DNA of 64,000 bases from Alphaproteobacteria bacterium. GTDB lineage: Bacteria > Pseudomonadota > Alphaproteobacteria > Rhodospirillales > Rhodospirillaceae. This document shows, piece after piece, positions 7,755-15,810 of this stretch; within the stretch, counting starts at the first letter, position 1, and every line of letters starts with the position of its first letter. The stretch covers positions 1 through 64,000 of the forward strand of contig JAURPI010000040.1 in NCBI GenBank assembly GCA_030835385.1, given 5' to 3'. The position numbers were made by a program, and so were the translations under genes. The notes under the pieces are model-generated. The model saw only the letters and a program-made list of their open reading frames with translations. It did no database searches and was not told the DNA's origin.

Positions 7755-9263
7755 ATGAAACGCGTTTTACCAGATAGCCTAAGCGGCTGGTTGTTCACCG
7801 TATTGGTGGCAGCTGTCATATTGATTTACGGCTCGTCGCTGGTGACCTACTTCATTTTTAGGGATCAGGCCGCCGCCGCCGCCGCCGCGAGCCAAGCAGC
7901 TGACCAGCTTATCGTATTTAAGCGAGTCATTGAGCAGACGCCTATGCGCGAGCGTCTCAGTCTGATTCAGGGACTCAATTCTCCTGGATTGCGCATGGTC
8001 ATGACGTCTCGCCCCTTTGTCAGTGAGTCCGACGAGGTTTTTACGTCACGCATTGTGTATCGCCGCCTGGCCCAGGAATTTCCGGAAGGCACGGAAATAC
8101 ATACTGACAGCCGTATTGTTGAGATGGTTGGTGAAGAGCGTTTCCCCACTCAGGAAGAAGTGCGACAGCAGCTGCGCCGCCTACGTCGCGAGATGCGGCA
8201 GTCACCCGGCAGTGACTCTTTTTCGGCACCACCACCACCCCAGATCGACCGCCCTCGATCGAGCATCGAAGCCCAACGGCGCACGTTGGACCTTGACCAA
8301 GCCCTTAGGGATATTCGTGGCTTCCAACCTTTTGTACGCGCCTCGATCAGGTTTGGAGAAAATATATGGCTGAATGCCCGCGTTGATTTGGACCTTACGG
8401 AAGCAAGCGAACGTAACCGGCCATTTCTCTGGACGACGGCCCTGACATTGTTGATCGCCGGTCTCGCGATCTTCGCTGTGCGCCGCGCTACAAAACCTGT
8501 ATCTCTGTTTGCGATGGCCGCCGAAAGACTTGGTATTGGCCTCAACGCGACCCTTTTGCCCGAAACCGGAACTGGCGAAGTGCGCCGGGCGGCTCGGGCT
8601 TTCAATACCATGCAAAGCCGGCTCAAGCGTTTCGTCCAAGACCGCACCCAAATGCTGGCCGCTATTTCCCATGATTTACGCACTCCAATCACGCGAATGC
8701 GGTTACGCGCAGAATTCGTAGAGGATACGAAGCAGCGCGACAAAATGTTATCTGATCTCGACGATATGGAGGCAATGATTTCTGCGACGTTGGCGTTCGC
8801 TCGTGATGATGCTGCCAATGAACCGGCTGCGCCAACAGACATTGCGTCGTTAATCGCTCGTATTGTCAGTGACGAAGCGGAGGCGGGCCATGCGACAAGT
8901 TACTCAGGGCCTGAGACAATGGACCTCACAATTCGGCCGCTCGGTCTGAAGCGGGCGCTGACTAATATTATTGAGAACGCCATCAAGTATGGCAGCTGTG
9001 GCGACGTGACTCTGAATCAATCCGGTGAAAACATTGAGATTCTGGTTGATGATAAAGGGCCCGGCATCCCCGACGCAGAGAAAGAGCAAGTCTTTACGCC
9101 CTTCTTCAGGTTGGAGGGGTCGCGGTCGCGAGACACTGGGGGCACTGGTCTTGGCATGACTATTGCTCGCAACGCTATTCGGTCCATGGGTGGAGATATA
9201 GAGTTGCTCGACCGTGCTGAAGGAGGGTTGCGCGCGCGTGTGACGCTACCTGCCCAGGGGTAG
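7755..9263 (+). CDS. EnvZ-type sensor histidine kinase
   Basis: A membrane sensor kinase of 502 residues. TM1 is at about 14-34 and TM2 at about 224-243, bounding a ~190-residue periplasmic domain with an Arg-rich, proline-containing middle (PPPPQIDRPR). A HAMP domain follows, then the H-box ISHDLRTPITR, N-box IIENAIKYG, G1 DDKGPGIP, F-box FTPFFRLEGSRS and G2 GTGLGM. It autophosphorylates on the H-box His and would pass phosphate to the regulator encoded just upstream. The alanine run after TM1 is repetitive. No classical periplasmic ligand domain is recognisable. Confidence 0.93.
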   Translation: MKRVLPDSLSGWLFTVLVAAVILIYGSSLVTYFIFRDQAAAAAAASQAADQLIVFKRVIEQTPMRERLSLIQGLNSPGLRMVMTSRPFVSESDEVFTSRIVYRRLAQEFPEGTEIHTDSRIVEMVGEERFPTQEEVRQQLRRLRREMRQSPGSDSFSAPPPPQIDRPRSSIEAQRRTLDLDQALRDIRGFQPFVRASIRFGENIWLNARVDLDLTEASERNRPFLWTTALTLLIAGLAIFAVRRATKPVSLFAMAAERLGIGLNATLLPETGTGEVRRAARAFNTMQSRLKRFVQDRTQMLAAISHDLRTPITRMRLRAEFVEDTKQRDKMLSDLDDMEAMISATLAFARDDAANEPAAPTDIASLIARIVSDEAEAGHATSYSGPETMDLTIRPLGLKRALTNIIENAIKYGSCGDVTLNQSGENIEILVDDKGPGIPDAEKEQVFTPFFRLEGSRSRDTGGTGLGMTIARNAIRSMGGDIELLDRAEGGLRARVTLPAQG

Positions 9264-9284
9264 GCGTCCTACCTCTCTTTTGAT
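9257..9284 (+). terminator. Hairpin terminator after the sensor kinase
   Basis: GGTAGG and CCTACC pair around a CGT loop, extendable by two pairs including a G-T, followed by TCTCTTTT. The stem overlaps the kinase stop codon. Confidence 0.55.
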
Positions 9285-9371
9285 TCTTCTGTGATACCTT
9301 CGTGCAGAGGCTCGGGGGAACAAACCTTCCTCCGTCATTTTTTCCATCACCTCTGCATATAGTCCGCGCAG

Positions 9372-9998
9372 TTGAGACTGACCATCCATTCCCGAATTGA
9401 ACCTGTTGGGCAGGGGTCTATTCCAGGAAAGGTTGGGTACAATCCAAATATCAAACTCTACCCCTATGATCCCGCCCGGGCTCGGGCTTTGCTTGCAGAG
9501 GCGGGGTATGCGGACGGTCTGACACTTGAAGCGGCAGTCGAAATAGGTTTGGCGCAAAACATGTACCTGAAGGCTGCACAGGATTTGGCCCGCATCGGCA
9601 TTACCCTAAACGTTCGAGCCGTGGTTGCGGCTGAGTGGCTTCGAAAATATTTCAGCGCTGATTTAGGTCGCGTCGATGTGTTGTCTTTGGTGCGGGAATC
9701 AGGCGCCTATCGCGACACCATTCGATCTATTGAGACCTATTCCTGTGCCAAGACAAATCCACTTTTCTGCGACCAAAGTCTAATGCCTGATATTAATGCG
9801 ATGGGGGCAATCTTTGACCTTCCAGCGCGAGACCGCGCCCACCAGCACATCATGGCAAAAATGCACTATCTTGCGCCGGCCCTGTTTCTCTTTAATCACG
9901 CCAACAGCACCGTCGCTCACCCTTATGTCGAGAACATTGTTCTGACCGAGAGGGGGTTAGCGTTTGAGAAAATGAAGATCAGGGGCAAGAGTCCCTAG
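9372..9998 (+). pseudogene. C-terminal fragment of a family-5 solute-binding protein
   Basis: The 208-residue frame matches only the C-terminal part of OppA/DppA-type binding proteins. The pattern GYNPNIKLYPYDPARARALLAEAGYAD (quoted in part: YPYDPARARALLAEAGY) aligns directly with YPYDPKRAKALLAEAGY of the intact gene at 20165-21676. The signal peptide and about 300 N-terminal residues are missing, and no upstream frame supplies them. The tail after LFLFNHANS is also atypical. I treat it as a truncated relic, though a short protein may still be made. Confidence 0.7.
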
Positions 9999-10055
9999 CT
10001 CATCAAAGCCATCCAGCGCTAACATCCTTACACAAATAAATCTGAGGAGAGGGCC

Positions 10056-11558
10056 ATGAGCAAGAAATCTAGAATATTTCAGAACGACCCAGACGGTCTT
10101 CGTTTGCCGATTAAGGTGGACACCACGTCCAACGGGGAGTTCATGCCGCGGCCATTGTCCGCTGCAAATACCGAAGCCAACCGATTGGCGTTGACCCAGG
10201 CGGATCAGAATGCCCGCAAGACAGGTCAACATCGGCGTGACTTTCTTGTCTCTACTGCAGGTGCAGCAACAACGCTGCTGGCGTTTAATGAAGTCAATGC
10301 TGCCACCGGCAAGCGTGGCAGCTCCTACATGTTGCCGTGGGAAGCGGGCAAAGACGAAGCTGCGGCCAAAGACGCTCTCGATGGCGATGAGTTTATATTC
10401 GATGTTCAAGGTCACCATGTTGGCAACATTGAGAGTTGGGCAGAAGGGATGCCTCTTTATCCAGCGCGGAACAATTTTAAGTTCTTTGCACCTCAGGTGG
10501 GGTGTGAATACGGTGGCGACGACCCTGAACTCGGTCATATTGATTGTTTGACCGGCGAGGCTTACGTCAAAGAAGTGTTTATGGACAGCGACACGGATAT
10601 CGCCGTGTTGTCCTTCGGTCCTGCACCCGACAACCAAATGATGCCGCAATATTCAGAAGGGGCGGAAACCGTCCGCATCCTCGAAGCGCTGGGTACGACT
10701 CAACGCCTGATGCTCCATGGTCGCTGTATGCCGACGTATCAAGAAGACCTCGACGCTATGGACGAGACGGCGGCCAACTGGCCGGTCGCGGCCTGGAAGA
10801 CCTATACCCAGCATGGACCCAAGGACACTGGCTTCTACTTGGATGATGACCTTGGTCAGCACTTTATTGAAAAAGTGCGTAAGACGGGGGTCAACAAGAT
10901 TGCGGTACACAAAGGGCTACCATTCCTTCAGTACAAAGAGAATCTCAAGTACGCCAGTTCACGCGATGTAGGTCCAGCCGCGACAGCCAACCCCGACATC
11001 ACCTTTATGATTTACCACGCAGGGTATGACATGCGCCTTCCCGAAGGGCCGTATTCGAGAGACTCTGGCTCCGGCGTTGATGATCTCATCACCTCCATGA
11101 TCGATAGCGGCATCACGGCCGCTACACAAAAGAATGTCTATGCGGAGATTGGAAGCACCTGGCGTTACCTGATGCGCGATCCTGATCAGGCGGCCCATGT
11201 TATCGGAAAGCTGCTCAAATACGTTGGTGAAGACCGCGTGCTGTGGGGAACGGACTCCATTTGGTACGGCTCTCCGCAAGATCAGATAATGGCCTTCCGG
11301 GCCTTCCAAATTTCCGACGAGTTCCAAGAGAAATACGGCTACCCCAAGATAACACCGGAAATACGTGCCAAGGTCTTCGGTCTTAACGGAGCACAGGCCT
11401 ATGACTTGTCGCCGGATGACGTGCGCAAGCACACCAAGGTTGACCCGGTGGAGAAGGCCAAAGAGGAATACGCGGAACGGCAAGACCCGAGTTACTTGAC
11501 CTATGGTCCAAAGAACCGTCGAGAGTTCTTGAAATTCCTGGCGCAGGAAGAGCGTTAG
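10056..11558 (+). CDS. Tat-exported amidohydrolase-family (TIM-barrel) protein
   Basis: A 500-residue protein with the amidohydrolase_2 type of metal-dependent TIM barrel. GAGGAGAGG at 10044-10052 fixes the ATG. A twin-arginine motif (QHRRDFLVSTAG) sits unusually far in, at about residues 58-69, behind a polar leader. The barrel opens with FDVQGHHV (about 113-120), and MIYHAGYD and LWGTDSIWYG supply the later metal-site His and Asp. A second Arg-Arg motif (NRREFLKFLAQE) closes the protein. The specific reaction, hydrolysis or decarboxylation, cannot be told. A broken DUF3500 gene and secreted VOC, DUF1838 and cupin genes follow. Confidence 0.8.
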   Translation: MSKKSRIFQNDPDGLRLPIKVDTTSNGEFMPRPLSAANTEANRLALTQADQNARKTGQHRRDFLVSTAGAATTLLAFNEVNAATGKRGSSYMLPWEAGKDEAAAKDALDGDEFIFDVQGHHVGNIESWAEGMPLYPARNNFKFFAPQVGCEYGGDDPELGHIDCLTGEAYVKEVFMDSDTDIAVLSFGPAPDNQMMPQYSEGAETVRILEALGTTQRLMLHGRCMPTYQEDLDAMDETAANWPVAAWKTYTQHGPKDTGFYLDDDLGQHFIEKVRKTGVNKIAVHKGLPFLQYKENLKYASSRDVGPAATANPDITFMIYHAGYDMRLPEGPYSRDSGSGVDDLITSMIDSGITAATQKNVYAEIGSTWRYLMRDPDQAAHVIGKLLKYVGEDRVLWGTDSIWYGSPQDQIMAFRAFQISDEFQEKYGYPKITPEIRAKVFGLNGAQAYDLSPDDVRKHTKVDPVEKAKEEYAERQDPSYLTYGPKNRREFLKFLAQEER

Positions 11559-11582
11559 TCGATCACAGCATAAGGGGGCATC

Positions 11583-12658
11583 ATGCACGCACGGATTTTT
11601 TGTCTCTGTGTTGCGTCGTTGTTCATGGGGGCGTCTGCCGCGGCCGAGACCATTGGTCAAACATGTGCGACAGCAGCGGGTGCTTTTCTCACCTCCTTGT
11701 CCGAAGAGCAGAAGTCCCACGCTGTGCGGTCTTTTGACCATGAGGGTCGCAAGAAATGGACCAATTTGCCAGGGACGCGGTTTCGCGATGAAGGGCTACC
11801 CTTTGAAGAGATGGCAGAAGTCCAGCGGATTCTGGGGCACCGGTTGATTTAGTGTGGTCATAGTAGCCAGGGCTACCAAAAAGCGACGGGCATCATGCGG
11901 CTAGACGATTATTTGGTTTCTTAGATGGAAGACTCCGATCAACTTCCGCCCGGTTTCAATTTTGGCCATGGCTATTATTGGCTTGGTGTTTTTGGTGATC
12001 CTGCAGGAGATTAACCTTTGGGCTGGCAGTTGGATGGCCACCATCTGGGTCTTAATTTCACGGTGGTGGGTGACAGCGTCGAAGTGAACCCCGCGTTCAT
12101 CGGCGCGCAACCGAACGAGGTGCCGACAGGACCCTACGCAGGGTGGCGTATTCTCGGTGAAGAGGAAGACAAAGCCCTTGCCCTTGTGGGCAGTCTTACG
12201 AAAGGACAGCGCGCCTCCGCCATCCTTGGCGATACGGTGCCGGATGAGATTTTACCGGGCCAGAGCGGGGCGATGCGTTGACGGAGATTGTTGGTCTCCC
12301 TGCATCTGATATGACGGTGGAGCAACGCGCTCTTTTGCAGCGGTTGATCGAAGAATATGTGCGTAACATGGAGCCTGAAGCCGCCGACCCATTATTGGCG
12401 CGTATAGAGGCGGATGGTCCTGCTGCATTGCACTTCGCCTGGATAGGCGGCACGGCTGCGGGGGAGGTATTTTACTACCGCGTTCACAGCCCATCGTTGC
12501 TCTTTGAATTCGACCACACACTCAATCTAGCCCGTATCCGTGATGATGTGCGCGAACCTGATATCAATCACGTTCACACGATCATGCGGCGGCCGGACCA
12601 AGGTTACGGCGCCGGTCTATTGCGCCGCCATTACGAAGAGAGTCATGCTGATGATTAA
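11583..12658 (+). pseudogene. DUF3500 family gene, broken by three stops and a frameshift
   Basis: Read through, the region gives a nearly full DUF3500 protein. It has a signal peptide (about 1-21), TSLSEEQKSHAVRSFDHEGR, then GYQKATGIMRLDDYL, then WQLDGHHLGLNFTVVG, then MTVEQRALLQRLIEEYVRNM, and the C-terminal LHFAWIGG and EFDHT segments. In-frame stops occur at 11850-11852 (TAG), 11922-11924 (TAG) and 12012-12014 (TAA), and a frame change occurs at about 12275-12280. The 5' 89-codon piece has an intact start and signal and may be translated. Homology across all breaks says one ancestral gene, recently inactivated. DUF3500 function is unknown. Confidence 0.8.
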
Positions 12659-13154
12659 ACCAGTTTTTCTCGTGGTTGCCGCGCTGGCCTTATTAGTGAC
12701 ACCAACTCTTGCCAACGATCACCTTCAAATGAAGGGCATCGGCTGGTACGTCATTCTATCTCACGATCGAGATGCCTTGGCGGACTTCTACCGGGCGATT
12801 GGTTTTCAAGAGTGGGCAAGTTCATCCAAAATTGTGGGCCTACGCGCGGGCGGTGGTGCAGCGCTGGAAATCGGCCACCTCGACCCAGAAGCCCCAAAAA
12901 ACCCACCACGGACGTCCCGCGATCAATCGCAAGCGATGGCCATATTCGGTGTGAATGATGTGGAGGCTGTTGCCGCGCGGGCGAGGGCCGTTGGCGCAAC
13001 GTTTGTCGAGCGATACGATAGTCCGGGTGGTACGCCGCTTTATTACCTGGGAGGCCCAGACGGTAACGTTATTGGTTTTGCTGAGGACGGCCCTATGTGG
13101 GGAAATACAGAAGAGCTCAAAGTGCTCGAGCTAGAGCCCAAAGATCATCAATAA
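12645..13154 (+). CDS. Exported VOC/glyoxalase-fold protein
   Basis: A vicinal-oxygen-chelate family protein of 169 residues with a Sec signal peptide (about 1-24, ending LA-N), which is unusual for this mostly cytosolic fold. I start it at ATG 12645, after GAAGAG; ATG 12651 is an alternative. The two beta-alpha-beta-beta-beta halves show as KGIGWYVILSHDRDALADFY and YYLGGPDGNVIGFAE. Candidate metal ligands are a His/Glu pair from EIGHL and FAED. The start overlaps the end of the DUF3500 relic, and a DUF1838 gene follows after 10 bases. Confidence 0.75.
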   Translation: MLMIKPVFLVVAALALLVTPTLANDHLQMKGIGWYVILSHDRDALADFYRAIGFQEWASSSKIVGLRAGGGAALEIGHLDPEAPKNPPRTSRDQSQAMAIFGVNDVEAVAARARAVGATFVERYDSPGGTPLYYLGGPDGNVIGFAEDGPMWGNTEELKVLELEPKDHQ

Positions 13155-13164
13155 GGAAAGACAC

Positions 13165-13977
13165 ATGACTTTATCCCGCCGTAAAGCTTTTGGGTGCGCC
13201 GCCGCTGCAGCCGCGACCGGTCTTGCATCAAGCCGGGCTTCCGCCGCCCTTGATGTCACAGCGCCGGAAAATAAACTGGAAGTCTACCGCCGTATCAGAG
13301 GCCGCAACGATGGTGAGTTGGCGCTGTGGTGGTGGAACGGCTACGTCTGGGCCAAGCCCAACAATGATATTGCTGTGCATATCATGACAGTTGAAGGTTT
13401 GACCTTTCAGCGTCTAACCATCAAAGCGGATGGCAATCTCACTGAAGCCCAGGCCGGGCGTGGGACCTTCCGTGATCCGGATACCAACGTTCCTCTGAAA
13501 ACATGGACCAATCTGTTCACCGGCGTCACGGCGAAACCCGATCACATCAAGTCGCTCAACCGGGGCGTCATAACGCCAGATGGCTTAGAACGGAAACACA
13601 CCGAGCGCACACTGCGGTTCGAGAGCGAAATCACAGCGCCGATGATCACCGGTCATCAGATTTTCATGCGTGAGAACTTCGTGACAAAGAACAGGGGCCG
13701 CGAACCCGGGGAAGTGAGCACACGTTCGTCACTGACCACCTATACGGCAACAACGGCAAACATAGCGGACGATAACGCAACCTTCCGGCCTGCGACGTTT
13801 AACTACCAAAGCCTCGGCGGCTTCCGCCCGTGGATGGAGATGGACGACAATACCGGCATATTGTCGTGGCAAACCGTGGGTCAAAAGTTAGAACGCGGCG
13901 CCGAAGATGCGCCGGGGGGCATTAGAACCTGGGTGGACGCCAACTATCCGGGGTTTTTGAATGACCCCGGAATCTAA
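13165..13977 (+). CDS. DUF1838 family protein, Tat-exported
   Basis: The second DUF1838 protein in the window, 270 residues and shorter than the copy at 4761. AAGGAAAG precedes the ATG. The N-terminus SRRKAFGCAAAAAATG is a twin-arginine signal. ENKLEVYRRIRGRNDG, WTNLFTG and FNYQSLGGFRPWMEM are the family landmarks and align with DNLYAFAKIYSS, WENPLTG and the WPWMKM region of the first copy. Function is unknown. It follows the secreted VOC gene closely and converges on the cupin gene, with which it shares almost no intergenic space. Confidence 0.85.
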   Translation: MTLSRRKAFGCAAAAAATGLASSRASAALDVTAPENKLEVYRRIRGRNDGELALWWWNGYVWAKPNNDIAVHIMTVEGLTFQRLTIKADGNLTEAQAGRGTFRDPDTNVPLKTWTNLFTGVTAKPDHIKSLNRGVITPDGLERKHTERTLRFESEITAPMITGHQIFMRENFVTKNRGREPGEVSTRSSLTTYTATTANIADDNATFRPATFNYQSLGGFRPWMEMDDNTGILSWQTVGQKLERGAEDAPGGIRTWVDANYPGFLNDPGI

Positions 13978-13986
13978 CCTCTACGC

Positions 13987-14838
13987 CTAGTACGTTGCTG
14001 TCCCTTCGTAAGGAGCGTTCCCGTATGCGCTTAATGCCGGTGGCAACTCCGGCTTGTACGGGAAGTCGAAGGAATAGGGCACATCCGTGTCGCCCCATAC
14101 GTTAACGTGCTTGCCATACTTAAAGCGAATAAGCGCAAAGCCGCCCTCGCGGGTGCCGAAGGGGCCATGGGGTTTTTCTTCGGGCCGCCAGAAGTAGGCG
14201 CCCCTGTTCATTTTGCCAAAGGGGCCGGTCAGTTCGCCGCCCAGCATAAAGGTTTCTTCCACGCAGGGGTGTGTCAGTTGAGGGCAGGCCCAGTTCTCGG
14301 GATAAATGTGCGGTGACGTCGCAAACAGAAACGTGCCTTTTTGATCGTATTGGTGGTCCCATTTCAGAACTTTGCGGCGGTTGCCCATCCACTCCAGTGT
14401 TGGGTCGGCGGTGGATGCGTCCCATTTCATATCAAGGGTGTTGATGAATGGGACGAGGTCTTTCTGCTCAAAGGTGTTGGACAGGTTATTCGATAGGGTC
14501 GGTTCGCGATCGAAGAAGGTGAGGGCGACGCAGCCGGTTTTCGATTGCACTTGGTTCCGCACATAACCCGCTGGAAAACAGCCGTAACAATCCCGCGTAT
14601 AGAGTTGCCCGTTGATCTCTATGGATCCGTCGAGAATGTAAAACTCTTCTTCGGCGTTCAGGGCCTCGGGTGCGTCGCGATGCCAGCCCGCCGGGTAGCG
14701 AATGATGACACTGGCATCACCGGCGTTGTCGTCCTTGCTCAGAATTTTCGAGTCAACGTCGGGCCTAGCGTCTCCGGACAGCCCGGCCGTCCATGGCAGA
14801 GCCTGGGCGTACAGAAATTCGATCCAAGGCCGTGCCAT
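13987..14838 (-). CDS. Bicupin (ChrR/DUF4437-like) protein
   Basis: A 283-residue protein with two cupin domains and no signal peptide. The first (about 45-105) has RYPAGWHRDAPEALNAEEEFYILDGSIEING, seen as GWHRDAPEALNAEEEFYIL, matching cupin motif 1 with His and Glu metal ligands. The second (about 165-250) has THPCVEETFMLGGELTGPFG and a motif-2-like RPEEKPHGPFG. It may be a dioxygenase-type or isomerase-type enzyme or a sensor; nothing fixes the substrate. It converges with the DUF1838 gene, and its 5' side faces a long non-coding stretch. Confidence 0.75.
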   Translation of the reverse strand: MARPWIEFLYAQALPWTAGLSGDARPDVDSKILSKDDNAGDASVIIRYPAGWHRDAPEALNAEEEFYILDGSIEINGQLYTRDCYGCFPAGYVRNQVQSKTGCVALTFFDREPTLSNNLSNTFEQKDLVPFINTLDMKWDASTADPTLEWMGNRRKVLKWDHQYDQKGTFLFATSPHIYPENWACPQLTHPCVEETFMLGGELTGPFGKMNRGAYFWRPEEKPHGPFGTREGGFALIRFKYGKHVNVWGDTDVPYSFDFPYKPELPPALSAYGNAPYEGTATY

Positions 14839-15127
14839 TTCTTTTCCCCCAAAGTGTCAGGGGCAGTCTTAGCATGAATTCGCCTGGCCAAAGGGGTGAG
14901 CGCACGTCATGGTCGCGCAACCGAGACGGCGGAAACCGGCGATCAGACTTTTCTTTAGTGGAGCGGAGGGCCTGGGCAGATGGGGGAAGATCCATAGGGG
15001 TTATCTCCAAAGCGAACCCAGCGATGCAGTATAACAATATAAATAGTTATTTCCAACAAAATAGATATCAATCAGGCGTTTTGTTTTCTGAGAAGGCTCT
15101 GGAGACTATATTTTCTGGCGTTTTATC

Positions 15128-15198
15128 CGTGCATGGGCTCGTTTGCGCGATCACACGTGCATGGGCTCGAATGCGCGGACCACCCGTGCATGGGCTCG
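15128..15198. repeat. Three 28-29-bp direct repeats
   Basis: CGTGCATGGGCTCG is repeated exactly at 15128-15141, 15156-15169 and 15185-15198. The intervals of 28 and 29 bp also carry a looser TTGCGCGA/ATGCGCGG element. The spacers are far too short for CRISPR. Confidence 0.85.
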
Positions 15199-15228
15199 AT
15201 CCTCGCAAAATCCGAATTTACTTTTTTT

Positions 15229-15269
15229 GGCTTATCTGGCGGCCCCGGCGGGTGTTGCAGGGATAAGTC
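15229..15269. other. Imperfect stem-loop
   Basis: GGCTTATC (15229-15236) and GATAAGTC (15262-15269) pair at 7 of 8 positions around a GC-rich loop. It has no T-tract, so it is not an obvious terminator. Confidence 0.35.
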
Positions 15270-15481
15270 AAATCCTTGAAATCCCTGGGAGTCGGGCCGG
15301 GTGCCAGTTGACTCATCTGTTATCTACGGGTACCACGCTCAGTACGATTCGCACTGCTACGCGTTATTTTTGCGTCCACGACCTTTTTCGTTCGCCTAAA
15401 TTACTCCAAACAGTGTGGTCGGAATCCGGCCTCACGCCCGCTGTGGGAGAGGCCACACGTGTGTACTACTGGAGAAATACT

Positions 15482-15688
15482 ATGCCGAGCGGAACCGTAA
15501 AGTGGTTCAATGCGACCAAGGGCTACGGGTTTATTGAACCCGACGACGGCTCGAAGGACGCTTTTGTCCATATCTCAGCCGTTGAGCGCGCTGGATTGTC
15601 CGGCCTCAATGAAGGCCAAAAAGTTCAATTCGAACTCGTGCAAGGCCAAAACGGCAAATCCTCTGCCGAAAACTTGGTCGTCGAATAA
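15482..15688 (+). CDS. cspA: Cold-shock protein, CspA family
   Basis: A 68-residue single cold-shock domain, a single-stranded nucleic-acid-binding protein that melts RNA structure. RNP1 appears as KGYGFIEP and RNP2 as [22 protein letters not shown] is the family opening. The ATG at 15482 follows GGAG; in-frame starts further up would add unrelated repeat-coded sequence. It is monocistronic, with a strong terminator 23 bases after the stop. The paralogue number cannot be judged from this window. Confidence 0.93.
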   Translation: MPSGTVKWFNATKGYGFIEPDDGSKDAFVHISAVERAGLSGLNEGQKVQFELVQGQNGKSSAENLVVE

Positions 15689-15710
15689 TCGGCGATCTCA
15701 GTTGAGCACA

Positions 15711-15746
15711 CCGCGTCCACCCCTGGTGGGCGCGGCGTTCTTTTTT
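15711..15746 (+). terminator. Intrinsic terminator of the cold-shock gene
   Basis: CCGCGTCCACC pairs with GGTGGGCGCGG around a CCT loop (one T-G pair), followed by a T-rich run of nine bases with one C. Confidence 0.85.
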
Positions 15747-15810
15747 GGGGATCAGATTAACCAGCAGTGCGCTTAGGCCTGTTGGTTTTTTTGTGTCTGG
15801 ATTTTGGTGC

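Larger units (their letters stand above)
14839..15481. other. 643-bp non-coding region before the cold-shock gene
   Basis: No frame here looks like a real gene. It contains an AT-rich stretch (about 15020-15120), three direct repeats (15128-15198), a large imperfect stem-loop (15229-15269) and a weak promoter-like pair (TTGACT 15308-15313, TACCAC 15331-15336, 17-base spacer). Transcription of cspA probably starts in its last 170 bases, which would leave the long 5' leader usual for cold-shock mRNAs. Confidence 0.5.

Noticed and set aside
12540-12644. Longer frame for the VOC protein
   Set aside because: The extra 35 codons overlap the DUF3500 relic and would hide the signal peptide.
15128-15198. 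Possible CRISPR array
   Set aside because: Only three 14-base repeats with 14-15-base gaps and no cas genes; far below CRISPR repeat and spacer sizes.
15143-15481. N-terminal extension of the cold-shock frame
   Set aside because: The in-frame upstream part encodes the intergenic repeats; family length and GGAG support ATG 15482.
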